Source: an uncultured Aquimarina sp. (GTDB lineage Bacteria > Bacteroidota > Bacteroidia > Flavobacteriales > Flavobacteriaceae). Taken from it: 64,000 bases of DNA. Numbering within the stretch: the first letter of the stretch is position 1; each line of letters starts with the position of its first letter. The position numbers were made by a program, and so were the translations under genes. Below, piece after piece: positions 9,364-19,820 of this stretch. The DNA is taken from NCBI GenBank assembly GCA_947503835.1, contig CANNFM010000001.1, positions 186,001-250,000 of the forward strand, given 5' to 3'. The notes under the pieces are model-generated. The model worked only from the letters and a program-made list of their open reading frames with translations, was not told the DNA's origin and made no database searches.

Positions 9364-9969
9364 ATGAAAGAGAAGATAGTAGAAAAAGCAAATGATATGT
9401 TTCTGAATCTAGGTTTTAAGAGTATCACTATGGATGATCTTGCTTCAGAAATGGGAATATCAAAAAAGACCATTTATACTCATTTTCAAAATAAAACCAA
9501 ACTTGTAGAAGCAACGACACATCATCTTTTTTGTAAAATAAATGATGGTATTAATGCCATTTTGAAAGAAAATTTAGATCCTATTGAAGAATTATATGCT
9601 ATCAAAACATTTGTAATGCATCATCTTAAAAATGAAAAAGTAGCGCCGATTCATCAGCTAGAAAAATACTATCCCAAAATACACCAGGGATTAAAAGCTA
9701 AACAATTTGAAGTGTTTCAGCAATGTGTAGTTGACAATCTTAGAAGAGGGATTGAAAAAGGGGTTTTTAGAAAAAATATAGATATCCAATTTATTTCAAG
9801 AATATATTTTATTGGAACTAATGGCATAAAGGATAAAAACATGTTTCCAGAACAAATATTTCCGGTAACAAAACTTATGGATGATTACCTAGAGTATCAT
9901 ATTCTAGGAATTACCACCGAAAAAGGACGTACAATTTTAAACAATCTTATCAAAGAACATCAAATATGA
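9364..9969 (+). CDS. TetR/AcrR-family transcriptional regulator
   Basis: The 201-residue protein has an N-terminal helix-turn-helix (SITMDDLASEMGISKKTIYTHF, about residues 20-41, cut here by family alignment) followed by a helical ligand-binding and dimerisation domain without recognised ligand residues. It is the first gene of a four-gene operon with a TolC-type channel, an adaptor and an RND pump, and its stop overlaps the start of the TolC gene by 4 bases. A perfect inverted repeat over the promoter is its probable operator. The likely role is ligand-relieved repression of the pump. Confidence 0.93.
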   Translation: MKEKIVEKANDMFLNLGFKSITMDDLASEMGISKKTIYTHFQNKTKLVEATTHHLFCKINDGINAILKENLDPIEELYAIKTFVMHHLKNEKVAPIHQLEKYYPKIHQGLKAKQFEVFQQCVVDNLRRGIEKGVFRKNIDIQFISRIYFIGTNGIKDKNMFPEQIFPVTKLMDDYLEYHILGITTEKGRTILNNLIKEHQI

Positions 9970-11396
9970 AAAACAACCTTTGGTTATTTTGTATCGGTTT
10001 GGTATTTACTGCCACAATACAAGGGCAATCACTACTCACCGATTCTATTTATTCATTTACATTAAATGAAGCGGTAGAGTTTGCATTAGAAAACAGTTAT
10101 CAATCTATAAACGCCAGACAAGATGTTGCAAAAGCATTAAAAAGAAAATGGGAAACCACTGCAGATGGTCTTCCTCAAATTGAAGGTAGTATTGATTATC
10201 AAAATCAACTCAAGCAACCTGTAACTCTTTTACCGGCTTCAACATTTGATCCTTTTGATCAAATTAGAGGTTTAGAGCAATTTTACGATGTTACTCCAAA
10301 TCCAAATAACCCTGTACCTGGTGTCCCAGAAGGTTTTATTCCGGTTATTTTCAATCCGCAACAACAGGCTTCGGCTACAGTTACATTGCGCCAATTGATT
10401 TTTGATGGATCCTACATAGTAGGACTTGAAGCGGCAAAGAGTTTTTTACAGTTTAATAACGACTCTGAAGAAAAAGCACAACTCGAAGTGCGTAAAAGTG
10501 TTATTAATGCCTACGGAAGTGTTTTGGTAGCCCAGGAAAGTGTAGCTATTCTTAAAAACAATGTAGCCACCCTTGAGAAAAACTATCAGGAAACTAAAAA
10601 GATTTTTGAAAACGGTTTGGCTGAAGAAGAAGACGTAGAACAGTTACAAATTACATTGCTGCAAATCACTAATCAATTAAGCAATGCAGAACGTTTAGAA
10701 AAAATTGCGTTACAAATGTTTAATTTAACCATAGGCATAGATGTAGACTCTAACACAACTCTTTCTGATGATCTCGATAGCCTGGCTATGAAAAATAGTG
10801 ATCAATCGGTAACTACCAAGCCATTTATTATAGAAAACAATGTGGATTACAGATTGGCCTTTCTTCTTACCGAACAAAGAAGGTTAGAGCTCAAATTAGA
10901 AAAAAGTCGTGCATTACCAAAACTTGAAGCCTTCATTAATTATGGTACGGCTGCATTTGATGATGATTTTGTGTTTTTAGATAGCGAAACCCGATGGTTT
11001 CAGTCCTCAGTCTTAGGAGCAAGTCTAAAGATTCCTATTTTTAGTTCTTTAAAGCGTGGGGCCCGAAGTCAACAAGCTAAGATCGCCTTTGAGCAATCTA
11101 ATACTGATTTTATACAAGCGCAACAGGAAATTCAGCTTCAGTATAATTCTACGCTAAGTGATTATAAACTTTCGCTGGAAAATTTCGACATTACAAAACA
11201 AAATTTAGCACTGGCAGAACGTATTGAAAAAAAGAATCAAATCAAATATTCTGAAGGTCTTGCCACAAGTTTTGACCTAAGACAAGCACAATTACAATTA
11301 TACTCATCACAGAATGAAGTGTTAAACGCTATGCTTAACATTATCAACAATAAAGCCGAACTAGAAACGATTTTAAATACACCTAATAATAATTAG
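9966..11396 (+). CDS. TolC-family outer-membrane efflux channel
   Basis: The 476-residue protein starts with a signal peptide (to about residue 20, ATIQGQS) and contains two repeats of long amphipathic helices typical of the OEP fold, e.g. FTLNEAVEFALENSYQSINA near the N terminus and a matching half near residues 290-460. It would form the trimeric exit duct of a tripartite pump. The ATG overlaps the TetR stop (ATGA), and the adaptor gene follows after 99 bases. Confidence 0.93.
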   Translation: MKNNLWLFCIGLVFTATIQGQSLLTDSIYSFTLNEAVEFALENSYQSINARQDVAKALKRKWETTADGLPQIEGSIDYQNQLKQPVTLLPASTFDPFDQIRGLEQFYDVTPNPNNPVPGVPEGFIPVIFNPQQQASATVTLRQLIFDGSYIVGLEAAKSFLQFNNDSEEKAQLEVRKSVINAYGSVLVAQESVAILKNNVATLEKNYQETKKIFENGLAEEEDVEQLQITLLQITNQLSNAERLEKIALQMFNLTIGIDVDSNTTLSDDLDSLAMKNSDQSVTTKPFIIENNVDYRLAFLLTEQRRLELKLEKSRALPKLEAFINYGTAAFDDDFVFLDSETRWFQSSVLGASLKIPIFSSLKRGARSQQAKIAFEQSNTDFIQAQQEIQLQYNSTLSDYKLSLENFDITKQNLALAERIEKKNQIKYSEGLATSFDLRQAQLQLYSSQNEVLNAMLNIINNKAELETILNTPNNN

Positions 11397-11495
11397 TCAT
11401 CTCATGAAATAAGCCAAGTTTTCCAAGTCGGAAACTATCCTAAATGATTATTGGCGATTCCATTTGACTATTGAAGAACAATAAAACAGTAACAA

Positions 11496-12662
11496 ATGAA
11501 AAAGATATTTACCATATTGCCTGCATTACTTCTTATCATTTCTTGTGGACAGAACAAGACAAAATCAATAGATGAGATCATACAAGAAGGTAATCTAGAA
11601 GCAATACGAACCAAAAGAACCGAGGTTGTTGAAGAGCAACAAGCTTTTGCAAATCAGCTTAAACAACTAGATGAAGCAATTGCTTCTTTGGATTCTGTAA
11701 AAAAACTACCATTGGTAACCATAATTACGGCAAAAGATACTTTGTTTAACCATTATGTAGAATTACAAGGAAATGTAGAAACCAAACAAAATATAGTTTT
11801 ATATCCAGAAATGGGTGGGATTCTTACTAGGGTATATGTACAAAAAGGACAAAAAGTATCACGAGGCCAATTGCTGGCCAGAATTGATGATGGTGGATTG
11901 AGTCAACAATTATCTCAGGTAGAAGTCCAGGCTCAATTGGCAAAAACTACTTTTGATCGCCAAAAAAGACTTTGGGAGCAAAAAATTGGTTCAGAGATCC
12001 AGTATTTAGAAGCTAAAACAAATTTTGAAGCACAACAAAATGCTGTAAATCAAATCAAACGCCAGTTAGCCAAAACTACGGTAAATGCTCCTTTTTCTGG
12101 AGTAATTGATGATGTGATTACAGAACAAGGAAGTGTAGTTTCTCCTGGGCAAAATGCAATTATTCGTATTGTAAACCTGGATAATATGTATATCGAAACT
12201 GAAGTGCCAGAACGTTATATACCAAACGTTACGGTAGGCAAAAGTGTAGAGGTTTATTTTCCGGTTCTCGGAAAAACGATCAATACAAAAATCCGCCAGG
12301 TAGGAAATTATATCAATCCTAATAATCGTTCATTCACGGTAGAAGTTGGGGTTCCATCTAATGGAGGAACCGTAAAACCAAATCTTACAGCCAAAGTAAA
12401 GATTAACGATTACACCAATGAGAAAGCAATATTGATCCCACAAAGTATACTTTCAGAAAATGCCGAAGGCGATCAATACACCTATGTAACTTCAGCAAAA
12501 GATGCACAAAATATTGCAGAGGCCAAAAGGGTAATTGTAAAGACCGGAAAAACACAAGGTGGCCTTATCGAAGTTTTAGATGGTATTAATAATGGTGATG
12601 CGGTAATAAGTGAAGGTGCCAGAAGTGTAAAAGATGGTCAAAAAGTGAAAATTCTAAACTAA
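11496..12662 (+). CDS. RND efflux periplasmic adaptor (membrane fusion lipoprotein)
   Basis: The 388-residue protein has a lipoprotein signal (LLLIISCGQN, lipid-anchored Cys17). A heptad-rich coiled coil lies around 35-65. The lipoyl-type hairpin is split around a helical hairpin (GGILTRVYVQKGQKVSRGQLLARID, here abbreviated, then KTTVNAPFSGVIDDV), and beta-barrel and membrane-proximal domains end in DGINNGDAVISEGARSVKDG. It links the RND pump to the TolC channel. The spacing to the pump gene is only 6 bases, so the two are certainly co-transcribed. Confidence 0.94.
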   Translation: MKKIFTILPALLLIISCGQNKTKSIDEIIQEGNLEAIRTKRTEVVEEQQAFANQLKQLDEAIASLDSVKKLPLVTIITAKDTLFNHYVELQGNVETKQNIVLYPEMGGILTRVYVQKGQKVSRGQLLARIDDGGLSQQLSQVEVQAQLAKTTFDRQKRLWEQKIGSEIQYLEAKTNFEAQQNAVNQIKRQLAKTTVNAPFSGVIDDVITEQGSVVSPGQNAIIRIVNLDNMYIETEVPERYIPNVTVGKSVEVYFPVLGKTINTKIRQVGNYINPNNRSFTVEVGVPSNGGTVKPNLTAKVKINDYTNEKAILIPQSILSENAEGDQYTYVTSAKDAQNIAEAKRVIVKTGKTQGGLIEVLDGINNGDAVISEGARSVKDGQKVKILN

Positions 12663-12668
12663 GATTTT

Positions 12669-15600
12669 ATGCAAGTCAATAAGAAAAAAGTAGATAAGGA
12701 ATTTGGATTAGCATCCTGGGCGATAAGCAATCCCACAACCATCTATGTAATGATTGGTATTTTCTTGGTGTTGGGTTTATCCGCATATTTTTCGATGCCC
12801 AGAGAAAGTTTTCCTGAGATCAACGAAACCAAAATTTATATTAGTGTCCCTTACCCGGGAAATACGGCAGAGGATGTAGAACGATTAATCGTTGACCCTT
12901 TAGAAGATAAGCTAAAAAATGTAAGTAATGTAGTAGAGGTTCTTTCTACTTCGCAAGAGGATTATGCGATTATTACGGTAGAATTTGAAGAAGAACTTAC
13001 TGTAGCCGAAGCCAAACAAAAGGTAAAAGATGAAGTTGATTCTGAAAAAGCAAACGAAGATTGGCCCACATTTAATGGTGCCAAGGTAGAACCTAATGTT
13101 TTTGATCTCAGTATTTCTGAAGAAACTCCGATCATGAATATTAATATTACCGGGGATTATCCTGTAGACAAGTTAAAAGAATATGCAGAGTATCTAGAGG
13201 ATGAAATTGGAGACCTAGAAGAGATTAAAAAAGCAGATATCAGGGGGGCTCAGGAAAAAGAAGTAGCTGTAGCCGTAGATATCTACAAGATGATGGCTGC
13301 CAAAGTAAGTTTTGATGATGTTATCAATGCTATTCGTAATGGTAATATGACCATGTCTGCAGGAAATATGATTGCCAGTGGGCAAAGACGTACCATAAGA
13401 ATCCTAGGAGAAATAGATCAACCATCACAACTTAATGAATTTGTGGTAAAATCTCAAGATGGCGCCGTATATCTTAGAGATATAGCAGAGGTAACTTTCG
13501 AAGAAGAAGACAAAACTACCTATGCCAGAGAATATGGAGAAAATGTGGTGATGTTGGATGTTAAGAAGCGTTCTGGAAAAAACATGGTCGAAGCTGTAGA
13601 AAAGATAGGCCTTATCTTAGAAGATGCCAAAGAAAATATATTTCCAAAAGATCTAAAAATTAGTGTTGCCAATGACCAATCCGAAAAGACAATTAACCAG
13701 GTCGATGATTTGGTAAACAATATTATTTTCGGAATTATCCTTGTTGTGGGTGTATTAATGTTCTTTTTAGGGTTTAGAAATGCGCTTTTTGTAGGGTTTG
13801 CAATCCCAATGTCGATGTTTATGTCATTTATGATTCTATCAGCGCTGGGGTATACGATGAATACCATGATTTTATTTGCATTAATTATGGGACTAGGGAT
13901 GTTGGTAGATAATGGTATTGTGGTGGTAGAGAATGTGTATCGCCTAATGGAAGAAGAAGGCATGTCTCGTATTGAAGCTGCTAAAAAAGGGATAGGTGAA
14001 ATTGCATTTCCGATTATTATTTCAACAGCGACCACCGTGGCAGCATTTATACCTCTAGGGATGTGGCCAGGAGTTATGGGCCAGTTTATGATCTATTTCC
14101 CGATTACACTATCGGTTGTATTAGGATCTTCTCTTTTTGTAGCCATCTTTATTAACTCTATGCTAGTGTCACAGTTTATGGAAGTTGGTGAAAAAGTGCT
14201 AACTCGCAAACAACTCATCCGATTAAGTATCATTCTTGGAGGGATTGGTACTTTTATATTACTATTTGGTGGAGCAGTACGTGGCTTGGGTAGTCTAATG
14301 ATTTTTACTGCAGCTATGTTCTGGTTGTATAAATATGTGCTAAAAGGGGCTGCTAATTTCTTTCAGAGAAGAATTCTAGCTTGGCTAGAAAACAGATACC
14401 AGCGTTTTTTAACCTATGCCTTAAAAGGTTGGAGATCGTATATGTTCACTTTTGGAACTTTTATATTACTATTTATAGTATTTGCTATGTTTGGCGCATC
14501 TATCGGAAGCCAGCGAACCAAAGTAGAATTTTTTCCTGACAACAAACCCAACCAGATCATTGTATATGTAGAGTATCCTCAGGGAACCGATATTGATAAA
14601 ACCAATGCTATTACTCAGGAGATTGAGCAACGTGTCTATGCCGTTGTTAATGACAAAGAATATATCGAAGGCGGACAGGAATATAATTTCTTGGTAGAAT
14701 CTGCGGTTTCACAAGTTGGTGAAGGTGCTGGTAACCCCCAAACTGATGGCGGAAGTAATGCCGAGATGCCACATCGCGCTAAGATTACAGCGACCATGCG
14801 TGAATATAAATACAGGAAAGGAAAGGACTCTGAAGTACTACGCCAGAAAGTTCAGGAAACTCTAAAAGGAATTTATCCCGGTGTAGCGATCTCTGTAGAA
14901 AAAGATGCAGTAGGTCCTCCGGCAGGATATCCAATTAATATCGAAATCGAAGGCCCGGATTATGATGAGTTAATTAATATCGCAGAGCAAATGCGAAACT
15001 TTATTAATGAAAAGAATATTCCTGGTATCGAAGAACTGAAAATTGACGTAAACAAAGGAAAACCTGCCATGCAAGTGGTGGTAGATCGAGAAAAAGCAGG
15101 TGAGTTAGGTGTCGCCGCTGGTCAGGTTGGTAACCAATTGCGTCGTTCAATATTTGGTGAAAAAGCCGGGGTGTACAAAAAAGATGGAGAGGATTATGAT
15201 ATCTACGTTCGTTTTAATGAAGAAAATCGATATAATACTAGTGCATTATTTAATCAAAATATCACTTTTAGAGATCAAGCCAGTGGGAAGTTAAAAGAAA
15301 TTCCTGTCTCTGCGGTAGCCTCACAAAAAAACACTTCGTCATTTAGTGCGATCAAACACAGAGATACAAAAAGAGTGGTAACCGTATATTCTGGATTACA
15401 ACCAGGATTTACAGATGCCGGAGCTATTGTATCACAAATCCAAACCGAAATGGCTAGTTTCCCAACATTAGCAAGGGGGGTAAAAATTGATTATACAGGA
15501 CAGATAGAAGAACAAGGCAAACAAATGGCGTTCTTGATGGGGGCATTTTTTGCAGGATTAGGGCTTATTATGCTAATTCTTGTATTTCAGTTTAGTTCTA

Positions 15601-16172
15601 TCTCTAAGCCCACTATAATAATGATTGCTATCTTTTTAAGCTTTATTGGAGTATTTGGAGGGATTCTGGTTACCGGAGCATCTTTTGTGATCATGATGAC
15701 CATGATGGGTATTATTTCACTCGCTGGTATTGTAGTAAATAACGGAGTAGTACTCCTAGATTATACACAGCTCTTGATTGACCGTAAAAAGGTAGAACTT
15801 GATGTGCCAGAAGATCAATTATTGCCCAATGAAGAAGTTATGAAGCTTATTATTAGAGGTGGTAGAGCACGTCTAAGACCAGTATTATTAACAGCGATTA
15901 CTACAGTATTGGGATTAATACCATTAGCGATCGGTTTTAACCTGGATTTCTTCTCATTGTTTAGTACCGGGAATCCTAAGATCTATTTAGGTGGTGATAA
16001 CGTAATTTTCTGGGGACCTTTAGCCTGGACTGTAATCTATGGATTGATCATTGCTACATTTCTTACCCTTATTATAGTACCGTGTTTATTCTTTATCGTA
16101 AACCGAGTAAAAGTTAGATTTAGTAAAAAGAAAGTTGTAGAGGTACCTGTTGTTACCCCCGCGACCGCATAG
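12669..16172 (+). CDS. RND-family efflux transporter permease
   Basis: This 1167-residue protein is an AcrB/HAE-type pump: a TM helix at about 25-45, a large periplasmic loop, a TM bundle at about 345-550, a second periplasmic loop and a TM bundle near 960-1140. In TM4 the proton-relay motif reads GLGMLVDNGIVVVENVY, with one Asp followed by Asn where E. coli AcrB has Asp-Asp. It is slightly longer than AcrB because of an insert of extra hydrophobic segments near 510-560. The substrate cannot be deduced. A strong terminator follows. Confidence 0.94.
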   Translation: MQVNKKKVDKEFGLASWAISNPTTIYVMIGIFLVLGLSAYFSMPRESFPEINETKIYISVPYPGNTAEDVERLIVDPLEDKLKNVSNVVEVLSTSQEDYAIITVEFEEELTVAEAKQKVKDEVDSEKANEDWPTFNGAKVEPNVFDLSISEETPIMNINITGDYPVDKLKEYAEYLEDEIGDLEEIKKADIRGAQEKEVAVAVDIYKMMAAKVSFDDVINAIRNGNMTMSAGNMIASGQRRTIRILGEIDQPSQLNEFVVKSQDGAVYLRDIAEVTFEEEDKTTYAREYGENVVMLDVKKRSGKNMVEAVEKIGLILEDAKENIFPKDLKISVANDQSEKTINQVDDLVNNIIFGIILVVGVLMFFLGFRNALFVGFAIPMSMFMSFMILSALGYTMNTMILFALIMGLGMLVDNGIVVVENVYRLMEEEGMSRIEAAKKGIGEIAFPIIISTATTVAAFIPLGMWPGVMGQFMIYFPITLSVVLGSSLFVAIFINSMLVSQFMEVGEKVLTRKQLIRLSIILGGIGTFILLFGGAVRGLGSLMIFTAAMFWLYKYVLKGAANFFQRRILAWLENRYQRFLTYALKGWRSYMFTFGTFILLFIVFAMFGASIGSQRTKVEFFPDNKPNQIIVYVEYPQGTDIDKTNAITQEIEQRVYAVVNDKEYIEGGQEYNFLVESAVSQVGEGAGNPQTDGGSNAEMPHRAKITATMREYKYRKGKDSEVLRQKVQETLKGIYPGVAISVEKDAVGPPAGYPINIEIEGPDYDELINIAEQMRNFINEKNIPGIEELKIDVNKGKPAMQVVVDREKAGELGVAAGQVGNQLRRSIFGEKAGVYKKDGEDYDIYVRFNEENRYNTSALFNQNITFRDQASGKLKEIPVSAVASQKNTSSFSAIKHRDTKRVVTVYSGLQPGFTDAGAIVSQIQTEMASFPTLARGVKIDYTGQIEEQGKQMAFLMGAFFAGLGLIMLILVFQFSSISKPTIIMIAIFLSFIGVFGGILVTGASFVIMMTMMGIISLAGIVVNNGVVLLDYTQLLIDRKKVELDVPEDQLLPNEEVMKLIIRGGRARLRPVLLTAITTVLGLIPLAIGFNLDFFSLFSTGNPKIYLGGDNVIFWGPLAWTVIYGLIIATFLTLIIVPCLFFIVNRVKVRFSKKKVVEVPVVTPATA

Positions 16173-16190
16173 GAATATGTAAAATTGATG

Positions 16191-16221
16191 AAAAAACGCC
16201 GCAAATTGCGGCGTTTTTTGT
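16191..16221 (+). terminator. Rho-independent terminator of the efflux operon
   Basis: AAAAAACGCCGCAA pairs with TTGCGGCGTTTTTT across a very short loop, with a T tract on the plus strand. Almost the same hairpin recurs at 26238-26268, at the other end of the Rhs island. Confidence 0.9.
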
Positions 16222-16574
16222 TTTACTTAAGGATAGTAGTTTTGTTTTTTTAATAATTCTATTTCCTAATGTAATTACCAATATGTTTCAAATCTCCTCT
16301 CCCAGTAAGATTCCGGCTATTATTTCCTTTTTAAGTGATCTATAACCACAAACAACAAATACAATATATAGCTAATTTTCAAGTACTTAAACAACAAATT
16401 GCTTACACGTTTTCACGGAATCGTGGGCACTACTTCTTGTTTATACGCCTGTAGTCCTATTACATTTGGCATAATTAAAAGGAACACAAATTGTCTTTAC
16501 ATCCAAAGGTCCAAAGAAAAATTTGGTATCAGAGGATTGTAAACATTTTAGTCAACTAATAAATAATTACTCTA
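16222..16574 (+). other. Intergenic region upstream of the Rhs locus
   Basis: These 353 bases hold no convincing ORF or RNA gene. They are AT-rich, with a promoter-like pair at 16437-16468. A short palindrome CACGGAATCGTG occurs near 16414. The sequence forms the long leader of the Rhs transcription unit. Confidence 0.6.
16437..16468 (+). promoter_or_regulatory. Candidate promoter of the Rhs island
   Basis: TTG at 16437-16439 and TACATTTG at 16461-16468 match the Bacteroidota consensus, with a spacer of 21 rather than 19 bases. The first gene starts at 16575, giving a leader of about 100 bases. Confidence 0.5.
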
Positions 16575-19500
16575 ATGAAAAAACTGTTATTATGTATGTT
16601 GGTACTGGTCAGCGCTATTAATTTTGGCCAGGAATTACCACGACTCTCACCACCAACTCCTGAGGTTGCAGCCATGGGAAAATTTATCGATATCCCGGTA
16701 AGTTTGCATACGGGAACTCCCAACATTTCGATTCCGCTAATGAGTATTTCAGAACAAGGAATCGATGTCCCAGTATCGATAAACTATCATTCTTCAGGAA
16801 TCAAGGTTAATGAAATAGCCTCTCGTGTAGGTTTGGGTTGGGCTCTTAATGCTGGAGGAATGATTACCCGTCAAGTACGCGGGATTGCAGATGATAACCA
16901 AGAAGGTTTTCTTAGTACCAGTAATACGGTTGCTGCTTTTTATTCTTTAACTTCACAACAACGTGTCGATCAAATTGTTTCGGCATCCCGAGGTTCCCAG
17001 GATTATGAATCCGATATTTATTATTTTAACTATCCTGGTGGTAGTGGTAAATTTCATTTTGATCAAAGCGGAAATATCTATGTTCACCCAAAGAGTGATC
17101 TTAAAATCACTTTTACTCGTGATACTGCTAATAATTTTATTGATGGTTGGCAAATAACTACTCCAAACGGAACTATGTATACCTTTGGGAAGACTCTAGA
17201 ATCATTAGAAGTTAAAGATACCCGTATTCATGTACAGAATCAACAATTACCTACAGGAGCCAATTCATATACTTCTGGATGGCATTTAACTAAAATTCGC
17301 GACTATCGCGGCAATGTAATTCGTTTTAATTATAGCAAGGGTGCTGAAGATATTCGGTATTGGAATGTTTTGGATCAGAAAAAATATTTTCATGCCGATC
17401 AAATTATAGGAGGAGGTGCTTGTCCAGTTCCTCAACCCAATGTCACTTTATCAGAAGATGTCTATAAACCTATCTTCTTAACTTCTATAGAAGGAACTCA
17501 AGGCAGTATTTACTTTAGTTATGATTCTCCTCGAATTGATCTTAAAAATGATAATGCTCTTACCAAGATTGAACTTAAAGATGCCAGTAATACTTTAATT
17601 GATAGCTATGCATTTGAACACGGATACTTTATAACTAGCCCATGGGAACAATTAGGAAATCACGGAAATATAGATCAGCGTACAAAGAAGTTATATTTAA
17701 AAACAATCACACAACAAAAGGGGAATACAACCAATAAAAAGCATAGCTTTAGTTATCATCAAGATAAGACTTTCCCTGAGCGTTTTTCTTTTAATCAAGA
17801 TTTTTGGGGGTATGCCAATGGTGCAGATAATAATGTACTTTACCCAGGGATTGTATATAGAAATGCACATGGAAACCCCAGAGAGATTGATGGTGGCGAT
17901 CGAACAATCGATGTGGTACATGCACAAACACTCTTGTTAAAAGAAATTACCTATCCGACAAAAGGGTCAACAACATTGATGTATGAGTCCAACACCTTGT
18001 CGGGTGAAAGTGAATCCTTTTTAGGGAACAAATTAGAAGAACAAGCTATTCCAGAAGCTTCCTTGCAAATGGCTGATGTGCTGAATAGCCCAAATAGGCT
18101 TACCACAAACTTTACCTTGGCAGAATCTACAACGGTTTATGCGCAGACCCATGCGCAAACTCCTTGCCCTAGCAATTATAATGACTGTCCAAATATTAAA
18201 CTATATAAAGCCAATGGAGACCTTGTTTTTTCTTTTCAAACCGATAATACGACAGAGGCTCTACAATTAGCAGCAGGAGATTATACCGTAGAGATGGTGT
18301 ATTTGATCCCATCAAATAATTATATCGAGATTTCTTTTTATAAAAAAGTATTAGTCAATACTACTGCAAATGGTAATGTAGAGGCCCTAACCGGTGGGTT
18401 ACGAATCAAAGAAATGAATTTTAAGGATACGAATGGATCTATAGTCAATACTAAAAAATATAATTACCAACATTTTAATGATAACACAGTATCCAGTGGT
18501 CGATCACTAAGCCCACCAACGATTTTACAAAAAGGATTCCCAGTATATGTTGAATCAGCACCTGACTGTTATTTTAACATCATACAATCCAGTAGCTCGT
18601 TTCCCCTTAATGGACAAAGCAGCAATCATGTAGGTTATCTTAATGTTACCGAATACAATACAGATGAAACTCAAGGCAAAATAGAATACAGTTATAGTTT
18701 TGCTCCTGATGGAGCAAGTGGGCCGGATGAAATTAATAATTCTGGTGTATTTGATTTTGACTTATATTCATTTCCTTATCCACCTGGGTTAGACTACGCC
18801 CACAGAAGAGGGATATTGATCAATCAAAAAACGTATCGTTATAATAAAACAACGCTAGACTTTACTCTTGTTGAAGAATCTTCAAATAGGTATAAAAAAT
18901 ATGGAGAAGTAAGGATAGATAATATCATCATGGGGTATCCGGCACAGTATCCTAGATATGCTAAGTATCACAATATCAGTGAGGGGTACCTTTTATCCAG
19001 TACCCGTAAGACAAATTATTATCCTTCCGGAGAAATAAAAACCAATACCCAATATCATTATGACACAGGGTATACTGGTAGATCCATACCTATAGAAACA
19101 ACCATAGTCGATAGTCATAGAGATACTATTACTACCAAAACATATTATCCGGATGATGTAACTTCTACTACTGCTTTAGGTGAAGCATTAACGGCAGCAG
19201 AATATAGTACAATTTCTAATCTAAAGAAAAATGCAACGCAACACCGTATAGGAGTTCCTATACAAGAAGAAACTCGTATTAATGGTGAGCTTACTTCTAT
19301 ACAGCGCACCAATTATAAAGATTGGAGTGGGATAACTTTACCCGAAGTTATACAGGCAGTCAAAGGAGGCGGAACCTTACAAAATCGTATCGAATATCTG
19401 GATTATGATGTCAAAGGAAATCCTTTGGAAGTTAAAAAAACCGATGGAAGTCATATGCTCTATATCTGGGGGTACGAAAATAGTTATCCTATTGCCAAGA

Positions 19501-19820
19501 TCGATAATGCCAGCTATACAGATATGCCAGCGGCAGTAATAACACTAATCAACCAGATTAAATCAAATACCAATCAAGAAACCACAACAACTGAAGAAGT
19601 TACCATCAGAGGATTATTCGATGATTTGAGAGCACATGAATACTTTACTAATGCACAAATCACCTCTTTTACCTATGACCCGTTATTAGGAGTCACTAGT
19701 GTGACAGACCCTCGTGGATACACCATGTATTATGAGTATGACACATTCAATCGTTTGGAGTATGTAAAAGACGATGCAGGGAAATTGATTTCAGAAAACA
19801 AATACGGATACAAGAACTAA
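16575..19820 (+). CDS. Large secreted Rhs/YD-repeat partner protein
   Basis: The 1081-residue protein has a signal peptide (about 1-19) and a conserved opening (SPPTPEVAAMGKFIDIPVSLHTGTPNISIPL, cut at residue pairs; key residues PxTPxxAAMGK and YHSSGIKV) seen at the N terminus of Bacteroidota Rhs-like proteins, then GLGWALNAGGMITRQVRG. The C-terminal 150 residues carry YD-type repeats (ITSFTYDPLLGVTSVTDPRG, YEYDTFNRLEYVKDDAGK). It lacks an Rhs core and a toxin tip. The next gene starts within its stop codon (TAATG). It probably contributes the outer part of a shell or a surface anchor for the following Rhs protein (inference). Confidence 0.8.
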   Translation: MKKLLLCMLVLVSAINFGQELPRLSPPTPEVAAMGKFIDIPVSLHTGTPNISIPLMSISEQGIDVPVSINYHSSGIKVNEIASRVGLGWALNAGGMITRQVRGIADDNQEGFLSTSNTVAAFYSLTSQQRVDQIVSASRGSQDYESDIYYFNYPGGSGKFHFDQSGNIYVHPKSDLKITFTRDTANNFIDGWQITTPNGTMYTFGKTLESLEVKDTRIHVQNQQLPTGANSYTSGWHLTKIRDYRGNVIRFNYSKGAEDIRYWNVLDQKKYFHADQIIGGGACPVPQPNVTLSEDVYKPIFLTSIEGTQGSIYFSYDSPRIDLKNDNALTKIELKDASNTLIDSYAFEHGYFITSPWEQLGNHGNIDQRTKKLYLKTITQQKGNTTNKKHSFSYHQDKTFPERFSFNQDFWGYANGADNNVLYPGIVYRNAHGNPREIDGGDRTIDVVHAQTLLLKEITYPTKGSTTLMYESNTLSGESESFLGNKLEEQAIPEASLQMADVLNSPNRLTTNFTLAESTTVYAQTHAQTPCPSNYNDCPNIKLYKANGDLVFSFQTDNTTEALQLAAGDYTVEMVYLIPSNNYIEISFYKKVLVNTTANGNVEALTGGLRIKEMNFKDTNGSIVNTKKYNYQHFNDNTVSSGRSLSPPTILQKGFPVYVESAPDCYFNIIQSSSSFPLNGQSSNHVGYLNVTEYNTDETQGKIEYSYSFAPDGASGPDEINNSGVFDFDLYSFPYPPGLDYAHRRGILINQKTYRYNKTTLDFTLVEESSNRYKKYGEVRIDNIIMGYPAQYPRYAKYHNISEGYLLSSTRKTNYYPSGEIKTNTQYHYDTGYTGRSIPIETTIVDSHRDTITTKTYYPDDVTSTTALGEALTAAEYSTISNLKKNATQHRIGVPIQEETRINGELTSIQRTNYKDWSGITLPEVIQAVKGGGTLQNRIEYLDYDVKGNPLEVKKTDGSHMLYIWGYENSYPIAKIDNASYTDMPAAVITLINQIKSNTNQETTTTEEVTIRGLFDDLRAHEYFTNAQITSFTYDPLLGVTSVTDPRGYTMYYEYDTFNRLEYVKDDAGKLISENKYGYKN

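Noticed and set aside
13520..14035. 171-residue minus-strand frame inside the RND pump gene
   Set aside because: Shadow of the pump's conserved TM region; low-complexity Ile/Ser composition.
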